From Holosporales bacterium (GTDB taxonomy: Bacteria > Pseudomonadota > Alphaproteobacteria > BNTO01), in contig JAITOG010000017.1 of NCBI GenBank assembly GCA_031290075.1, positions 1-7,916 on the forward strand: DNA of 7,916 nt, in the 5' to 3' direction. The notes under the pieces were generated by a model that saw nothing but the letters and a program-made list of their open reading frames with translations, was not told the origin of the DNA and did no database searches. This document shows positions 1 to 6,090 of this stretch, piece after piece. How positions within the stretch are numbered: position 1 is the first letter of the stretch; the number at the start of each line of letters is the position of its first letter. The position numbers and the translations under genes are program-made.

Positions 1-1
1 G

Positions 2-76
2 CAATTTATGCATAACTCTTGCTAATAAATTGAATACTTCAATAACTAATCTTCGATTTGAATGTGCTAGGTTTTA
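2..76 (-). pseudogene. Possible frameshifted continuation of the ankyrin-like gene
   Basis: Past the stop of the ankyrin-like gene, a shifted minus-strand frame stays open from about base 76 to the left edge and reads NLAHSNRRLVIEVFNLL followed by ARVMHKL. The opening resembles the start of an ankyrin inner helix (compare LNLAVLGGD in the upstream gene). A frameshift or a small deletion may therefore have split a longer ankyrin protein that runs off the window. The stretch is about 25 codons, so the match may be chance. Confidence 0.25.
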
Positions 77-99
77 CAGGAAAACTATACATTTAATAC

Positions 100-480
100 T
101 TAAGAATTGAAAGACCCTGCATCCCCTCCTAAAACTGCTAAATTAAGTATTGGCGTTTCATTAGTATTTTTCATGTTAACAAGAGTCTTCTTATCCTTCT
201 TATAATCAAAAATTAATCCCACAACATCTTTGTGTCTTCCTTCCATAACTGCAGTAAAAAGTTGATTTGCCTCTCTTTCAGTAGGGTTTCCCAAACTTGA
301 GCACAATCTACCAAAAGCATTGCTACAAAAAGTAACCCCTCTTTTAAGCAAATTCCCCAATACTCCTTTAGGTTGTGTCATTTCTTGGCCCATTGCCTCT
401 GTGCCATGTAATGTTCCGTAAGAAAAATTGCTTATCCCCAATAATGAAACAAGCACCGTAGTTTTATAAAATTTTTCCAT
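100..480 (-). CDS. Short secreted protein with an ankyrin-like segment, probably truncated
   Basis: This is a 126-residue protein of unknown function. Residues 1-22 look like a signal peptide (Lys/Tyr start, hydrophobic VLVSLLGI, possible cleavage after SYG), so it is probably exported. Residues 69-121 resemble ankyrin-repeat helices: ANQLFTAVMEGRHKDVVGLI, then a loop with VNMKNTNETP and a second helix starting ILNLAVLGGD. The ankyrin pattern stops short with AGSFNS and a TAA stop. The ATG start is well supported by an AAAGGAG ribosome site seven bases upstream (488-494). In host-associated bacteria ankyrin proteins are often effectors, but one and a half repeats do not show that here. Beyond the stop, towards base 1, another frame reads NLAHSNRRLVIEVFNLL, which could be the continuation after a frameshift. 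The ORF is convincing; the ankyrin assignment is moderate. Confidence 0.6.
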   Translation of the reverse strand: MEKFYKTTVLVSLLGISNFSYGTLHGTEAMGQEMTQPKGVLGNLLKRGVTFCSNAFGRLCSSLGNPTEREANQLFTAVMEGRHKDVVGLIFDYKKDKKTLVNMKNTNETPILNLAVLGGDAGSFNS

Positions 481-522
481 TTTATATCTCCTTTAAAATA
501 ATTAAACAAACAATTACATTAA

Positions 523-552
523 TATATATAATGATGTTTTTTTACATTTCAA
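523..552 (-). promoter_or_regulatory. Candidate promoter of the ankyrin-like gene
   Basis: On the minus strand, TTGAAA (547-552) is followed after 16 bases by TATATA (525-530), or after 18 bases by the overlapping TATATA at 523-528. This is a plausible sigma-70-type pair and would give a leader of roughly 35-40 bases that includes the AAAGGAG ribosome site. In such AT-rich DNA, matches to a -10 box are common, so it is only a candidate. Confidence 0.4.
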
Positions 553-605
553 GCAAAAAATGAAATTTTATTTAAAATAAAGAGTAAAAATATGTAGTTC
601 GCAAG

Positions 606-780
606 TATTTATCTAAAATTTTATATATTTTAAAAATCTCAAAAACATAATAGCTTCTTGAATTCCCCAGTTTTACTTGGTGTAATATATCGAATCTTAT
701 TAAAAATTAAGTAAAATATTATATAAAAAAATATTTTTTCTGTATGTAATATTTTAATTATTGAATTTATTACTTAAAAG
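606..780 (+). repeat. 175-bp dispersed repeat, left copy
   Basis: These 175 bases match the reverse complement of 7742-7916 over their full length. By eye there are about a dozen substitutions and a few single-base indels that cancel out, giving roughly 90% identity. Conserved blocks include the first 26 bases, the run AGTTTTACTTGGTG near the middle, TTATTAAAAATTAAGTAAAA, and ATTACTTAAAAG at the right end. It is AT-rich, has no ORF and no obvious terminal inverted repeats. The right boundary at 780 is firm because the copies diverge there. The left boundary is uncertain because the other copy is cut by the window edge. The next gene downstream in the same orientation is the lipoprotein gene at 951. 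Confidence 0.85.
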
Positions 781-805
781 GTAGATCATGAAGACAGCTT
801 CTTAA
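772..805 (+). repeat. Single end of the palindromic repeat family
   Basis: Bases 787-805 (CATGAAGACAGCTTCTTAA) are identical over 19 bases to 6262-6280, the right end of the palindromic repeat between the barrel gene and rbfA. The match extends inward through ACTTAAAA at 772-779 with a short indel. Only this end is present: the inner part is replaced by the 175-bp repeat, which finishes at 780. It therefore looks like a truncated or disrupted element. Confidence 0.7.
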
Positions 806-834
806 TCCTTTTAAAGCCCTCAACTCACCACCCA

Positions 835-863
835 ACGCTTTTCAAAGAATTTTTTAAAAGCGT
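835..863. repeat. Small hairpin upstream of the lipoprotein gene
   Basis: ACGCTTTT (835-842) pairs perfectly with AAAAGCGT (856-863) around a 13-base loop. No T-run follows on either strand outside the stem, so it does not look like a normal terminator. It may be part of an eroded repeat next to the element end at 787-805, or a structure upstream of the lipoprotein promoter. Confidence 0.4.
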
Positions 864-910
864 AGGCCCTGTTAGCCTTGGTTAAGAAAATTACTTTTTA
901 TATTTTATTT

Positions 911-919
911 TGCTAAAAT
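911..919 (+). promoter_or_regulatory. Candidate extended -10 promoter of the lipoprotein gene
   Basis: TGCTAAAAT is an extended -10 element (TGN followed by TAAAAT at 914-919). There is no good -35 box at the right distance (TTACTT at 891-896, 17-base spacing, is poor), which is typical of extended -10 promoters. Transcription would start near 926, leaving a leader of about 25 bases. It would serve both the lipoprotein and the heparinase-like gene. Confidence 0.4.
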
Positions 920-950
920 TAATTTATGTTAGTTATATATTGGTCTTTTT

Positions 951-1412
951 ATGAAAATTTTAAATATAATTGCAACAATTCCTGTGTTATTGACTTTAAC
1001 ATCTTGTACCACAGATATAGGAACATCTACATATCAAACCTCAAATATTGGCCGTCCGCAAATTACAATGCATGGAACTGTTCTTTCAGTAAGAGAAGTT
1101 GATTTAGAAAGTACGAACTATGTAGCTCCCTCAATTGGAGCTGGACTTGGCGCAATTGCTGGAGCGTTTCTTGGCGGATCGCAACATAGGGTAACAGGAG
1201 CTGCAATTGGTGGAGCTGCTGGGGCTGTTGGAGGTCATGTAATAAAGCCAAAAACTAAACGGAAAGGTTATGAATACCAAGTACAAGCTGATTCAGGGCA
1301 TATCTATACAATTGTTCAAGGACCAGATATTGTACTTTCAGTAGGACAGCGAGTATCTATTATTTTCCCTGAAGGAGGGGATGAATTGCGTGGAAGGCTT
1401 TTACCTTTATAA
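951..1412 (+). CDS. Glycine-zipper outer-membrane lipoprotein (17 kDa antigen/SlyB-like)
   Basis: The 153-residue protein begins with a lipoprotein signal peptide, and the lipobox LTSC places the lipidated cysteine at residue 19. Residues about 60-96 form a glycine-zipper segment (IGAGLGAIAGAFLGG, then TGAAIGGAAGAVGG) with the GxxxG-type spacing of the SlyB, PcpY and rickettsial 17 kDa families, which is thought to form a membrane-embedded hairpin. A basic stretch (KPKTKRKGYEY) and a C-terminal beta-rich domain follow (YQVQADSGHIYTIVQG, VGQRVSIIFPEGG, RLLPL), typical of the SlyB type. The family sits in the outer membrane and is linked to envelope integrity; its exact role is unclear. The ATG has no recognisable Shine-Dalgarno sequence, but an in-frame stop lies just upstream (930-932) and the signal peptide starts right there, so the start is secure. 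The next gene begins 33 bases downstream, probably on the same transcript. Confidence 0.88.
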   Translation: MKILNIIATIPVLLTLTSCTTDIGTSTYQTSNIGRPQITMHGTVLSVREVDLESTNYVAPSIGAGLGAIAGAFLGGSQHRVTGAAIGGAAGAVGGHVIKPKTKRKGYEYQVQADSGHIYTIVQGPDIVLSVGQRVSIIFPEGGDELRGRLLPL

Positions 1413-1445
1413 AAACTCTCTTTATTTTTAAATAGTATATGCAAA

Positions 1446-3152
1446 ATGTTTATAACTGCGTACAAACGATGGAGGCGTCTTAAACGCGAAATTCATCTTT
1501 TTTACCAATGCAGCTGGTTATGGACTGTTTTTCATTGGAAACGAAAGCTTATTTCGCTTCAAATGTCTGTTGTAGATTTTTGGAGCGGAAATGCTAAGCA
1601 CGGACAAGCCATTATAAATGGCTTTTTTTTTATTTATGATAAAAATCAGCGCTTTTTTCAGATGTCTTGGTCCGAAGTTGCCAGCATCTTTAGTGTCGAT
1701 AGCTACTTTGCAAGTTATACATGTGGTTTCTCTTGGATACGAGATTTAAAAGCAACTGGTGATATGTCTGCTAGGCGTCTTGCCAGAAGAATCATAGAAT
1801 TTTGGATTGATAATAATCTTGCAAAGAAAACCTTTTTAAAGGAACCACAAAAAAGGGCTGTAGTTGCGGCAATGCGCCTTTCTTCATGGCTTACTTTATA
1901 TGATTTTTTTGGCGCCAGTGCTCAAGATTCATTTAAAAAAAAATTCCTTATTGGAATACAGCGCGAATATAATTTTATAAAACGAAGACTAATAAAAGAA
2001 AATAATAAGTTAATAATTTTAAAAGCTCTTATAGAATATAATGTTTATTTAGATTATGATCCATCTTTTTTTAAATTATTACTTTATGAAATTATTAAAG
2101 TAGTTAATTTTATTGAAGGAGAAAACAATTTTAAATTTAAATCTATTTCTAAAAATTTTAATAATTTTTGCATTTTTATTGAATTACGTAATACTTTAAG
2201 ACAATGGGAAAAAACTTTTTCACATAGTGGAAATATCCACATTGCGTTGTTTGATTTAGCTTTTAAAAAAATTCAAAAGTATTTGCAAATAATAACCCCA
2301 GTAATTCGTTTTTATAGGCATAGTAATGGAGTTTTGTGTAATTTAAAATCTGAAAAAAAAAATTATTTATTTCAAGAAAGTATTTTAGCTGGAAAAGTTG
2401 ATACGGCTCTTTCCCAAATTGAAGATATTTCTTTAGAGGAGTTTTTTCCTGATGATATCTTACGTTTTTCAGATAAACAGTCTGTTCTTTTTATTGATCT
2501 TAATGTCTCAGAGCCCAAAAAGAGTAATTTAAATGAATACGGGAAAAACTTTGCAGATAGTTTTTTAAATTTTGAATGGAGCGTAAACGCTAATAATATT
2601 ATTAATAAAAATTCTTCCTTGCTTTTTCAAAAAAATAAAATCCCAATTTTTTTGAAAAAAAACCTCCTCAAAAATGAAAAAAAAAAAATTCTTCATGATT
2701 TTTCGCAAAAAAATGATTCTGCTGGAGTTTTCTTTTTTAACGGGATATTACATCAAAATGAAACAACAGAGGGGTCATATTTTTTTTCCAGGGAGTTAAG
2801 GCTTTTCTCTCAAGACAATCTTCTTTGTGGCTCTGATATTATTACAATGCTCGGGCCAACAGAGGAGGCTTTAGGGATTTTACAATTCAATTTGGGGAAG
2901 AATTTAAAAGTGGTAGAAATAAAACACACTAATGATAAAGGTTATATAATTTATAATTTTGAGCCAGATTTTACTGAAAAAGTAAGAAAAAATTCAAAAA
3001 AAAGCGAAAAATTGATTTTTGTTGTAATAAGTGAAAAACCATTTTTTGTAAAGAATACATCTTCTAATAACCAGCCTGTTATAACAGTTGGATATTCTTT
3101 GGAAGGTTCATCAGAAACACAACTAAATTGGTCTTTTCAATTATTAAAATAG
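1446..3152 (+). CDS. Heparinase II/III-like protein, divergent
   Basis: This 568-residue protein resembles the heparinase II/III family proteins found widely in alphaproteobacteria. Recognisable landmarks are an N-terminal DFWSGNAKHGQAIINGFFF segment (44-62), the motif GFSWIRDLKATGDMSARRLA (94-113), RLSSWLTLYDFF in the alpha/alpha toroid part (144-155), and VIRFYRHSNGVL (286-297), where the family typically has a LRFFRHGDG-type motif. Family members are polysaccharide lyases or lyase-like proteins acting on uronic-acid polymers. Several core motifs expected in the second half are eroded: the GGH-RSP region reads NNFKFKSISKN (227-237), the HAG-SFE region reads SFLNFEWS (372-379), and the HSTL region reads SSLLF (390-394). 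Lyase activity is therefore doubtful. There is no clear signal peptide. The ATG lacks a good ribosome site; another ATG at 1439 is out of frame. The gene has several long A or T runs. The length fits the family, so it is divergent rather than truncated. Confidence 0.72.
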   Translation: MFITAYKRWRRLKREIHLFYQCSWLWTVFHWKRKLISLQMSVVDFWSGNAKHGQAIINGFFFIYDKNQRFFQMSWSEVASIFSVDSYFASYTCGFSWIRDLKATGDMSARRLARRIIEFWIDNNLAKKTFLKEPQKRAVVAAMRLSSWLTLYDFFGASAQDSFKKKFLIGIQREYNFIKRRLIKENNKLIILKALIEYNVYLDYDPSFFKLLLYEIIKVVNFIEGENNFKFKSISKNFNNFCIFIELRNTLRQWEKTFSHSGNIHIALFDLAFKKIQKYLQIITPVIRFYRHSNGVLCNLKSEKKNYLFQESILAGKVDTALSQIEDISLEEFFPDDILRFSDKQSVLFIDLNVSEPKKSNLNEYGKNFADSFLNFEWSVNANNIINKNSSLLFQKNKIPIFLKKNLLKNEKKKILHDFSQKNDSAGVFFFNGILHQNETTEGSYFFSRELRLFSQDNLLCGSDIITMLGPTEEALGILQFNLGKNLKVVEIKHTNDKGYIIYNFEPDFTEKVRKNSKKSEKLIFVVISEKPFFVKNTSSNNQPVITVGYSLEGSSETQLNWSFQLLK

Positions 3153-3163
3153 TATAACTGGGG

Positions 3164-3217
3164 CCCCCAAAGAATGCGGATTTTAATTGCTACCAATGAA
3201 TCCGCAATTTTTGGGGG
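3164..3217. terminator. Long hairpin, probable bidirectional terminator
   Basis: The outer stem pairs CCCCCAAA (3164-3171) with TTTGGGGG (3210-3217), the middle stem TGCGGATT (3175-3182) with AATCCGCA (3199-3206), and a small inner stem ATTG (3186-3189) with CAAT (3194-3197). It lies between the stop codons of two convergent genes, the heparinase-like gene and the protease gene, so it can end both transcripts. T-runs after the stem are weak on both strands, and the structure is longer than a typical intrinsic terminator. Confidence 0.7.
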
Positions 3218-3271
3218 TTTGGGTATACAATATAAAATTTTTAAAAATATATAATTTGATTTATATTTTTC

Positions 3272-4624
3272 TCAATTAATAATACTTTGTTGCTGAAGTA
3301 TAGTATTCCCTCTCTGAATAGTTATTGAAAAGCCAGCTTGTTTTGTATTAAGGGCTTCTTCAATATTTTTAATGTCTATTATAGTTTTTCCGTTTAATTC
3401 AAGTATAATATCTCCTTTTTTAACAATTTGGCTGTTTCGTGGTGTTTGTAAAACAATAACTCCTTTATTAATTTTCAAACTTAGGCTTTCTACAATTTCA
3501 GGAGTTATTTCAGCAACAACAACATTTTCAAGTGGAACCTTTTTAATAACCATCTGCGATTCTGATAAAATTTTGTTTTTTGGGCGCTCCTTAATTTTTA
3601 GCGCTACGGTTCTAATTTTAGACGCCTCATTTGAGGTAACATCCTTAGCTTTTATAAATGATGTTTGGCAAATTGTATTAACAGGACAAATGGAAACAAA
3701 GAAATCCAACATTTCTTTATTAAAAATTTCTTGCCCAGAAAAAGAGATAATAACATCTCCAGGCTCAAGCTCTGTGCGATACCCTTCATCTATGGATATT
3801 ATTGTAATACCTCCTGTAATACCTATTCCATTCTCATTTAAAGTCTCTATTATAGAGCTATCTGCAGTTTGAACTTTTATTGGCAAATAAGAGGTTTCTT
3901 CTCCATTTATTGCGCGGTTTAATATACGATAAGCAGCTGCTCCTGGTATGAAAAATCCAACCCCATGAGAAGCTCCAGAACGCGTTGCAATAGCATTTGC
4001 AATTCCAGCAATTTCCCCCTCTTCTGTAATAATAGGCCCTCCTGAATTCCCAGGATTAATAGGAGCATCAGTTTGAGATAAAATCCTTTCGCCAAAAGTT
4101 CTGTATACTGCGGAAATAATTCCATGAGTTACGGTTTGCCCAACACCAAAGGAATTCCCTATTGCAATAACAGAATCGCCTACTTCTATATTTTTTTGAG
4201 CTATTTTTAGGAATGGTAATTTTATATTTTTATCTTTTAGTTCAAGTTTTAAAACAGCTAAATCCATAGATTCATCTGAAAGAACAACTTTTGCTTTAAA
4301 TGTAACGTTATTACTTAATGTAACTTTAATTGTTTCAGCCTGGGCAACAACGTGTGCACAAGTAATTATGTATCCGTTTGGATCCACAATAACCCCAGAA
4401 CCGCTTGATTTATGGGTATATGATTGAGTCCCAAAAAAGAAGCTAAAAAAGGGATCACCGGCAAATGGATTAAGATTAGCATTTGTTTTCCCAACACAAT
4501 TAATACAAACAACAGAAGGTATTGATTGTTTCACGACTGAAGCAACTTTAGATCCAAATGATGTATAATTTACAAGAATTGAAAAAAATGCTAAAAAAAT
4601 CAAAAAAATAACATTTTTTTTCAT
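3272..4624 (-). CDS. DegP/DegQ (HtrA)-type periplasmic serine protease
   Basis: This 450-residue HtrA-family protease/chaperone degrades or holds misfolded envelope proteins. An N-terminal hydrophobic signal (residues 4-19) directs it to the periplasm. A loop with DPFFSFFFG (57-65) matches the family's LA loop. The trypsin-like catalytic triad is complete: His91 in CAHVV, Asp121 in MDLAVL, and Ser194 in NPGNSGGP. Two PDZ domains follow: roughly 258-346 (LEPGDVIISFSG) and 356-447 (VKKGDIILELNG). Length and layout match the two-PDZ DegP/DegQ/MucD group; I cannot choose between these names. An unusual feature is the cysteine pair VVCINC (Cys40, Cys43) at the start of the protease domain, with further cysteines at 89, 313 and 319. 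The ATG has an AAAGGAG site upstream. It begins 16 bases after the mlaA stop, so the two genes are probably co-transcribed. Confidence 0.93.
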   Translation of the reverse strand: MKKNVIFLIFLAFFSILVNYTSFGSKVASVVKQSIPSVVCINCVGKTNANLNPFAGDPFFSFFFGTQSYTHKSSGSGVIVDPNGYIITCAHVVAQAETIKVTLSNNVTFKAKVVLSDESMDLAVLKLELKDKNIKLPFLKIAQKNIEVGDSVIAIGNSFGVGQTVTHGIISAVYRTFGERILSQTDAPINPGNSGGPIITEEGEIAGIANAIATRSGASHGVGFFIPGAAAYRILNRAINGEETSYLPIKVQTADSSIIETLNENGIGITGGITIISIDEGYRTELEPGDVIISFSGQEIFNKEMLDFFVSICPVNTICQTSFIKAKDVTSNEASKIRTVALKIKERPKNKILSESQMVIKKVPLENVVVAEITPEIVESLSLKINKGVIVLQTPRNSQIVKKGDIILELNGKTIIDIKNIEEALNTKQAGFSITIQRGNTILQQQSIIN

Positions 4625-4640
4625 AAAATCTCCTTTTTTT

Positions 4641-5537
4641 CTATTTATTGATAGATTGCTGTAAAACCATATTCCTTAATTTAGAGTAACGATTAACCGA
4701 ATTATTTTCAATATCTTCATATATAGGGTCAATTTCTGCGCGATTAATTAAAAGGGCTGTTATTTGGGCAGCTGTATCATACCAAGTTAATCTATGGTTT
4801 TCGTTGTATGGTAAGCTCTTATTGAGAGTTAGCAAAAATACAGGGTCAATAAAGCTATCAAATAAAAGCCCAAAAGCCGTGCGCATAGTTGCAGGGCCGA
4901 TTCCTGGAACAATAATATAAGGTCCTGGGGCTACTCCCCATTTTTTGAAAATTTCTCCAAATCCTGTTCGCTTTTCCATTAAGCCAAATCTGGATGAAAC
5001 ATTGATAATTCCTCCGATACCTAATATTGTATTAGTTACAAATTTTCCAGCAGTTTTTCCCGCTTCTTCAATGTTTCCTTGCAGTAGCCAACAAAGCATT
5101 CTTAACAGTGCTGTTAGGTTTGTTACAAAATTTGCAAGTCCAGTTTTAATTGGGCTTGGTAGGACTTTGCTATAGGTTAATGCAATAGGCCTAACGAATA
5201 ATAAGTCAATTCCTCTGTGAAGGCCATAAAGAAGTTTGTTAATTTTTTCAAGAGGATCAGCTTTAGTATAATCTATTTCAGGTTCTATAAATTGGTCTAG
5301 TTCTGAATAATCATCTGATTCTCCTGAATTTCTTGAATCTTCTTCATTTCCATTATCTAAATTTTCATTTTCTGTTGTTACTGGTTCTTTATTTTCTTTT
5401 GATTTAGTAGAAGTATTAGATTTTACAACGGTCGTTTTTTCTGTAAAACAGTAATCTTCCTTTTTTGTAATGTTAGAACAATTTGTTAGAAAACAAAGAA
5501 ATATAAACGCAATTATGCTTTTTTTGTTATAAATCAA
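4641..5537 (-). CDS. mlaA: MlaA (VacJ) family phospholipid-asymmetry lipoprotein
   Basis: MlaA removes misplaced phospholipids from the outer leaflet of the outer membrane and passes them to MlaC for return to the inner membrane. The lipobox reads LTNC with the lipidated cysteine at residue 20; Asn at -1 is unusual. Residues about 92-278 are the MlaA domain, with characteristic DPLEKINKLLYGLHRGID (94-111), RPIALTYSKVLPSPIKTGLANF (116-137), LLQGNIEEAGK (151-161), FVTNTILGIGGIINV (166-180), and WGVAPGPYIIVPGIGPATMR (200-219). Between them lies an extra Ser/Thr/Glu/Asp-rich linker (about 31-91) that makes the protein 298 residues, longer than usual. The start is TTG, with AAAGAG ten bases upstream (5548-5553); no ATG in the signal region fits. 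The genes of the Mla ABC transporter are not in this window. The protease gene follows closely. Confidence 0.92.
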   Translation of the reverse strand: MIYNKKSIIAFIFLCFLTNCSNITKKEDYCFTEKTTVVKSNTSTKSKENKEPVTTENENLDNGNEEDSRNSGESDDYSELDQFIEPEIDYTKADPLEKINKLLYGLHRGIDLLFVRPIALTYSKVLPSPIKTGLANFVTNLTALLRMLCWLLQGNIEEAGKTAGKFVTNTILGIGGIINVSSRFGLMEKRTGFGEIFKKWGVAPGPYIIVPGIGPATMRTAFGLLFDSFIDPVFLLTLNKSLPYNENHRLTWYDTAAQITALLINRAEIDPIYEDIENNSVNRYSKLRNMVLQQSINK

Positions 5538-5568
5538 AAAAATAATACTCTTTAAACAATTATGAAAA

Positions 5569-5577
5569 ATTTTAACA
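5569..5577 (-). promoter_or_regulatory. Candidate extended -10 promoter of mlaA
   Basis: On the minus strand this reads TGTTAAAAT, an extended -10 of the same form as the one upstream of the lipoprotein gene (TGCTAAAAT). Transcription would start near 5562, giving a leader of about 25 bases that includes the AAAGAG site of mlaA. No good -35 box is visible. The AT-rich background makes chance matches likely. Confidence 0.3.
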
Positions 5578-5603
5578 GAATTAAGATAATTTTAAAAATA
5601 TAG

Positions 5604-5630
5604 TAAGAACCTGTCTTTAAGGATATTTTA
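5604..5630 (+). repeat. Degenerate end of the palindromic repeat family
   Basis: AAGAACCTGTCTTTAAGGAT (5605-5624) and the following ATTTTA resemble the repeat end AAGAAGCTGTCTTCATGGAT with its ATTTTT tail, differing at about four positions. It lies 20 bases downstream of the rbfA stop codon, so rbfA has family ends on both sides. No partner end or palindromic body is visible next to it. Confidence 0.4.
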
Positions 5631-5649
5631 TTTTTTTTTCTAACTAAAC

Positions 5650-6075
5650 TTACGCCTCAGGGTCTTTATATTTTTTTTTATTTTCCTGTAAAATTTTCTC
5701 AATTCGTTCAACTTCCAAAATACTTGAGTCTAATTTAAAATAAAAATTTGGAATAAATTTCATATTTGATTTTTTGGCAAAAATTTTTCTAATTAAAGGA
5801 GTCGCTAAGTTAAAATACAGCTCAACATCCTCTGCATTTTTATTAGCTAAAGGCGTAACCCACACTGTACATTCCCGTAAATCCGTAGAAAGCTTAATAT
5901 GAGTTACAGTAATATTAGGCAAAATTACTTGCTTATTTTGCGCGTTAAATACGGATGGAATTTCTTGACGTTGGAAAATTTCAGATAAAACACGTTTGAT
6001 TCCACTGGCAACTTTTTCTACTCGTGAAGAATTGGGTTTTTCTGGAAGAAATAAATTTAATTGATTTTTACGCAA
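5650..6075 (-). CDS. rbfA: Ribosome-binding factor A
   Basis: RbfA is a small KH-fold protein that binds the 30S subunit and helps mature the 5' end of 16S rRNA; it is important in the cold. The 141-residue protein shows the family pattern: SRVEKVASGIKRVLSEIF (17-34), the beta strand pair NITVTHIKLSTDLRECTVWVTPL (54-76), LIRKIFAKKSNMKFIPNFYFKLDSS (94-118), and a C-terminal ERIEKILQE helix. The start is TTG, chosen because AAGGAA lies seven bases upstream and the N-terminal helix is then complete. In many bacteria rbfA sits with infB and truB; here neither is present, and it lies alone between a repeat element upstream and mlaA downstream. The last residues are basic and charged, as in many homologues. 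Confidence 0.92.
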   Translation of the reverse strand: MRKNQLNLFLPEKPNSSRVEKVASGIKRVLSEIFQRQEIPSVFNAQNKQVILPNITVTHIKLSTDLRECTVWVTPLANKNAEDVELYFNLATPLIRKIFAKKSNMKFIPNFYFKLDSSILEVERIEKILQENKKKYKDPEA

Positions 6076-6082
6076 GAACGTT

Positions 6083-6089
6083 TCCTTTT
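6083..6089 (-). promoter_or_regulatory. Ribosome binding site of rbfA (supports TTG start)
   Basis: On the minus strand this is AAAAGGA, placed seven bases before the TTG at 6073-6075. No ATG or GTG is in a comparable position. The palindromic repeat begins directly beyond it at about 6091, so the repeat ends at the edge of the rbfA translation signal. Confidence 0.7.
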
Positions 6090-6090
6090 C

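Larger units (their letters stand above)
481..950. other. 470-base divergent intergenic region
   Basis: The region lies between the starts of two divergent genes. From left to right it holds the leader and candidate promoter of the ankyrin-like gene (481-552), one copy of the 175-bp dispersed repeat (606-780), a single end of the palindromic repeat family (772-805), a small hairpin (835-863), and an extended -10 element (911-919) in front of the lipoprotein gene. I see no gene in it. A minus-strand frame at about 820-885 gives a short peptide with Arg/Lys/Phe-rich sequence but has no start codon and is too short to call. Confidence 0.7.

Noticed and set aside
606..780. The two 175-bp repeats as ends of a composite transposon or as a CRISPR-like unit
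   Set aside because: There is no transposase or integrase between them, the enclosed genes are ordinary chromosomal genes, and there is no spaced short-repeat array.
820..885. Minus-strand frame reading ANRAYAFKKFFEKRW before a stop, reminiscent of a protein or transposase C-terminus
   Set aside because: It spans about 25 codons between stops, has no start codon, and the hairpin at 835-863 explains the sequence symmetry. A chance or repeat-derived reading is more likely.
1063..1251. Minus-strand Gln/Leu-rich ORF of 62 codons
   Set aside because: It is a shadow of the glycine-zipper coding sequence, whose Gly/Ala codons read as Gln/Leu on the opposite strand.
3372..3872. Plus-strand ORF of 166 codons opposite the protease gene
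   Set aside because: It lies wholly antisense to a protease with complete catalytic motifs and shows no recognisable domain.
3919..4125. Minus-strand ORF of 68 codons in another frame of the protease gene
   Set aside because: It overlaps the region that encodes the catalytic serine in the main frame; Leu-rich out-of-frame reading only.
4945..5175. Plus-strand ORF of 76 codons opposite mlaA
   Set aside because: It is antisense to the conserved MlaA domain and has no supporting features.
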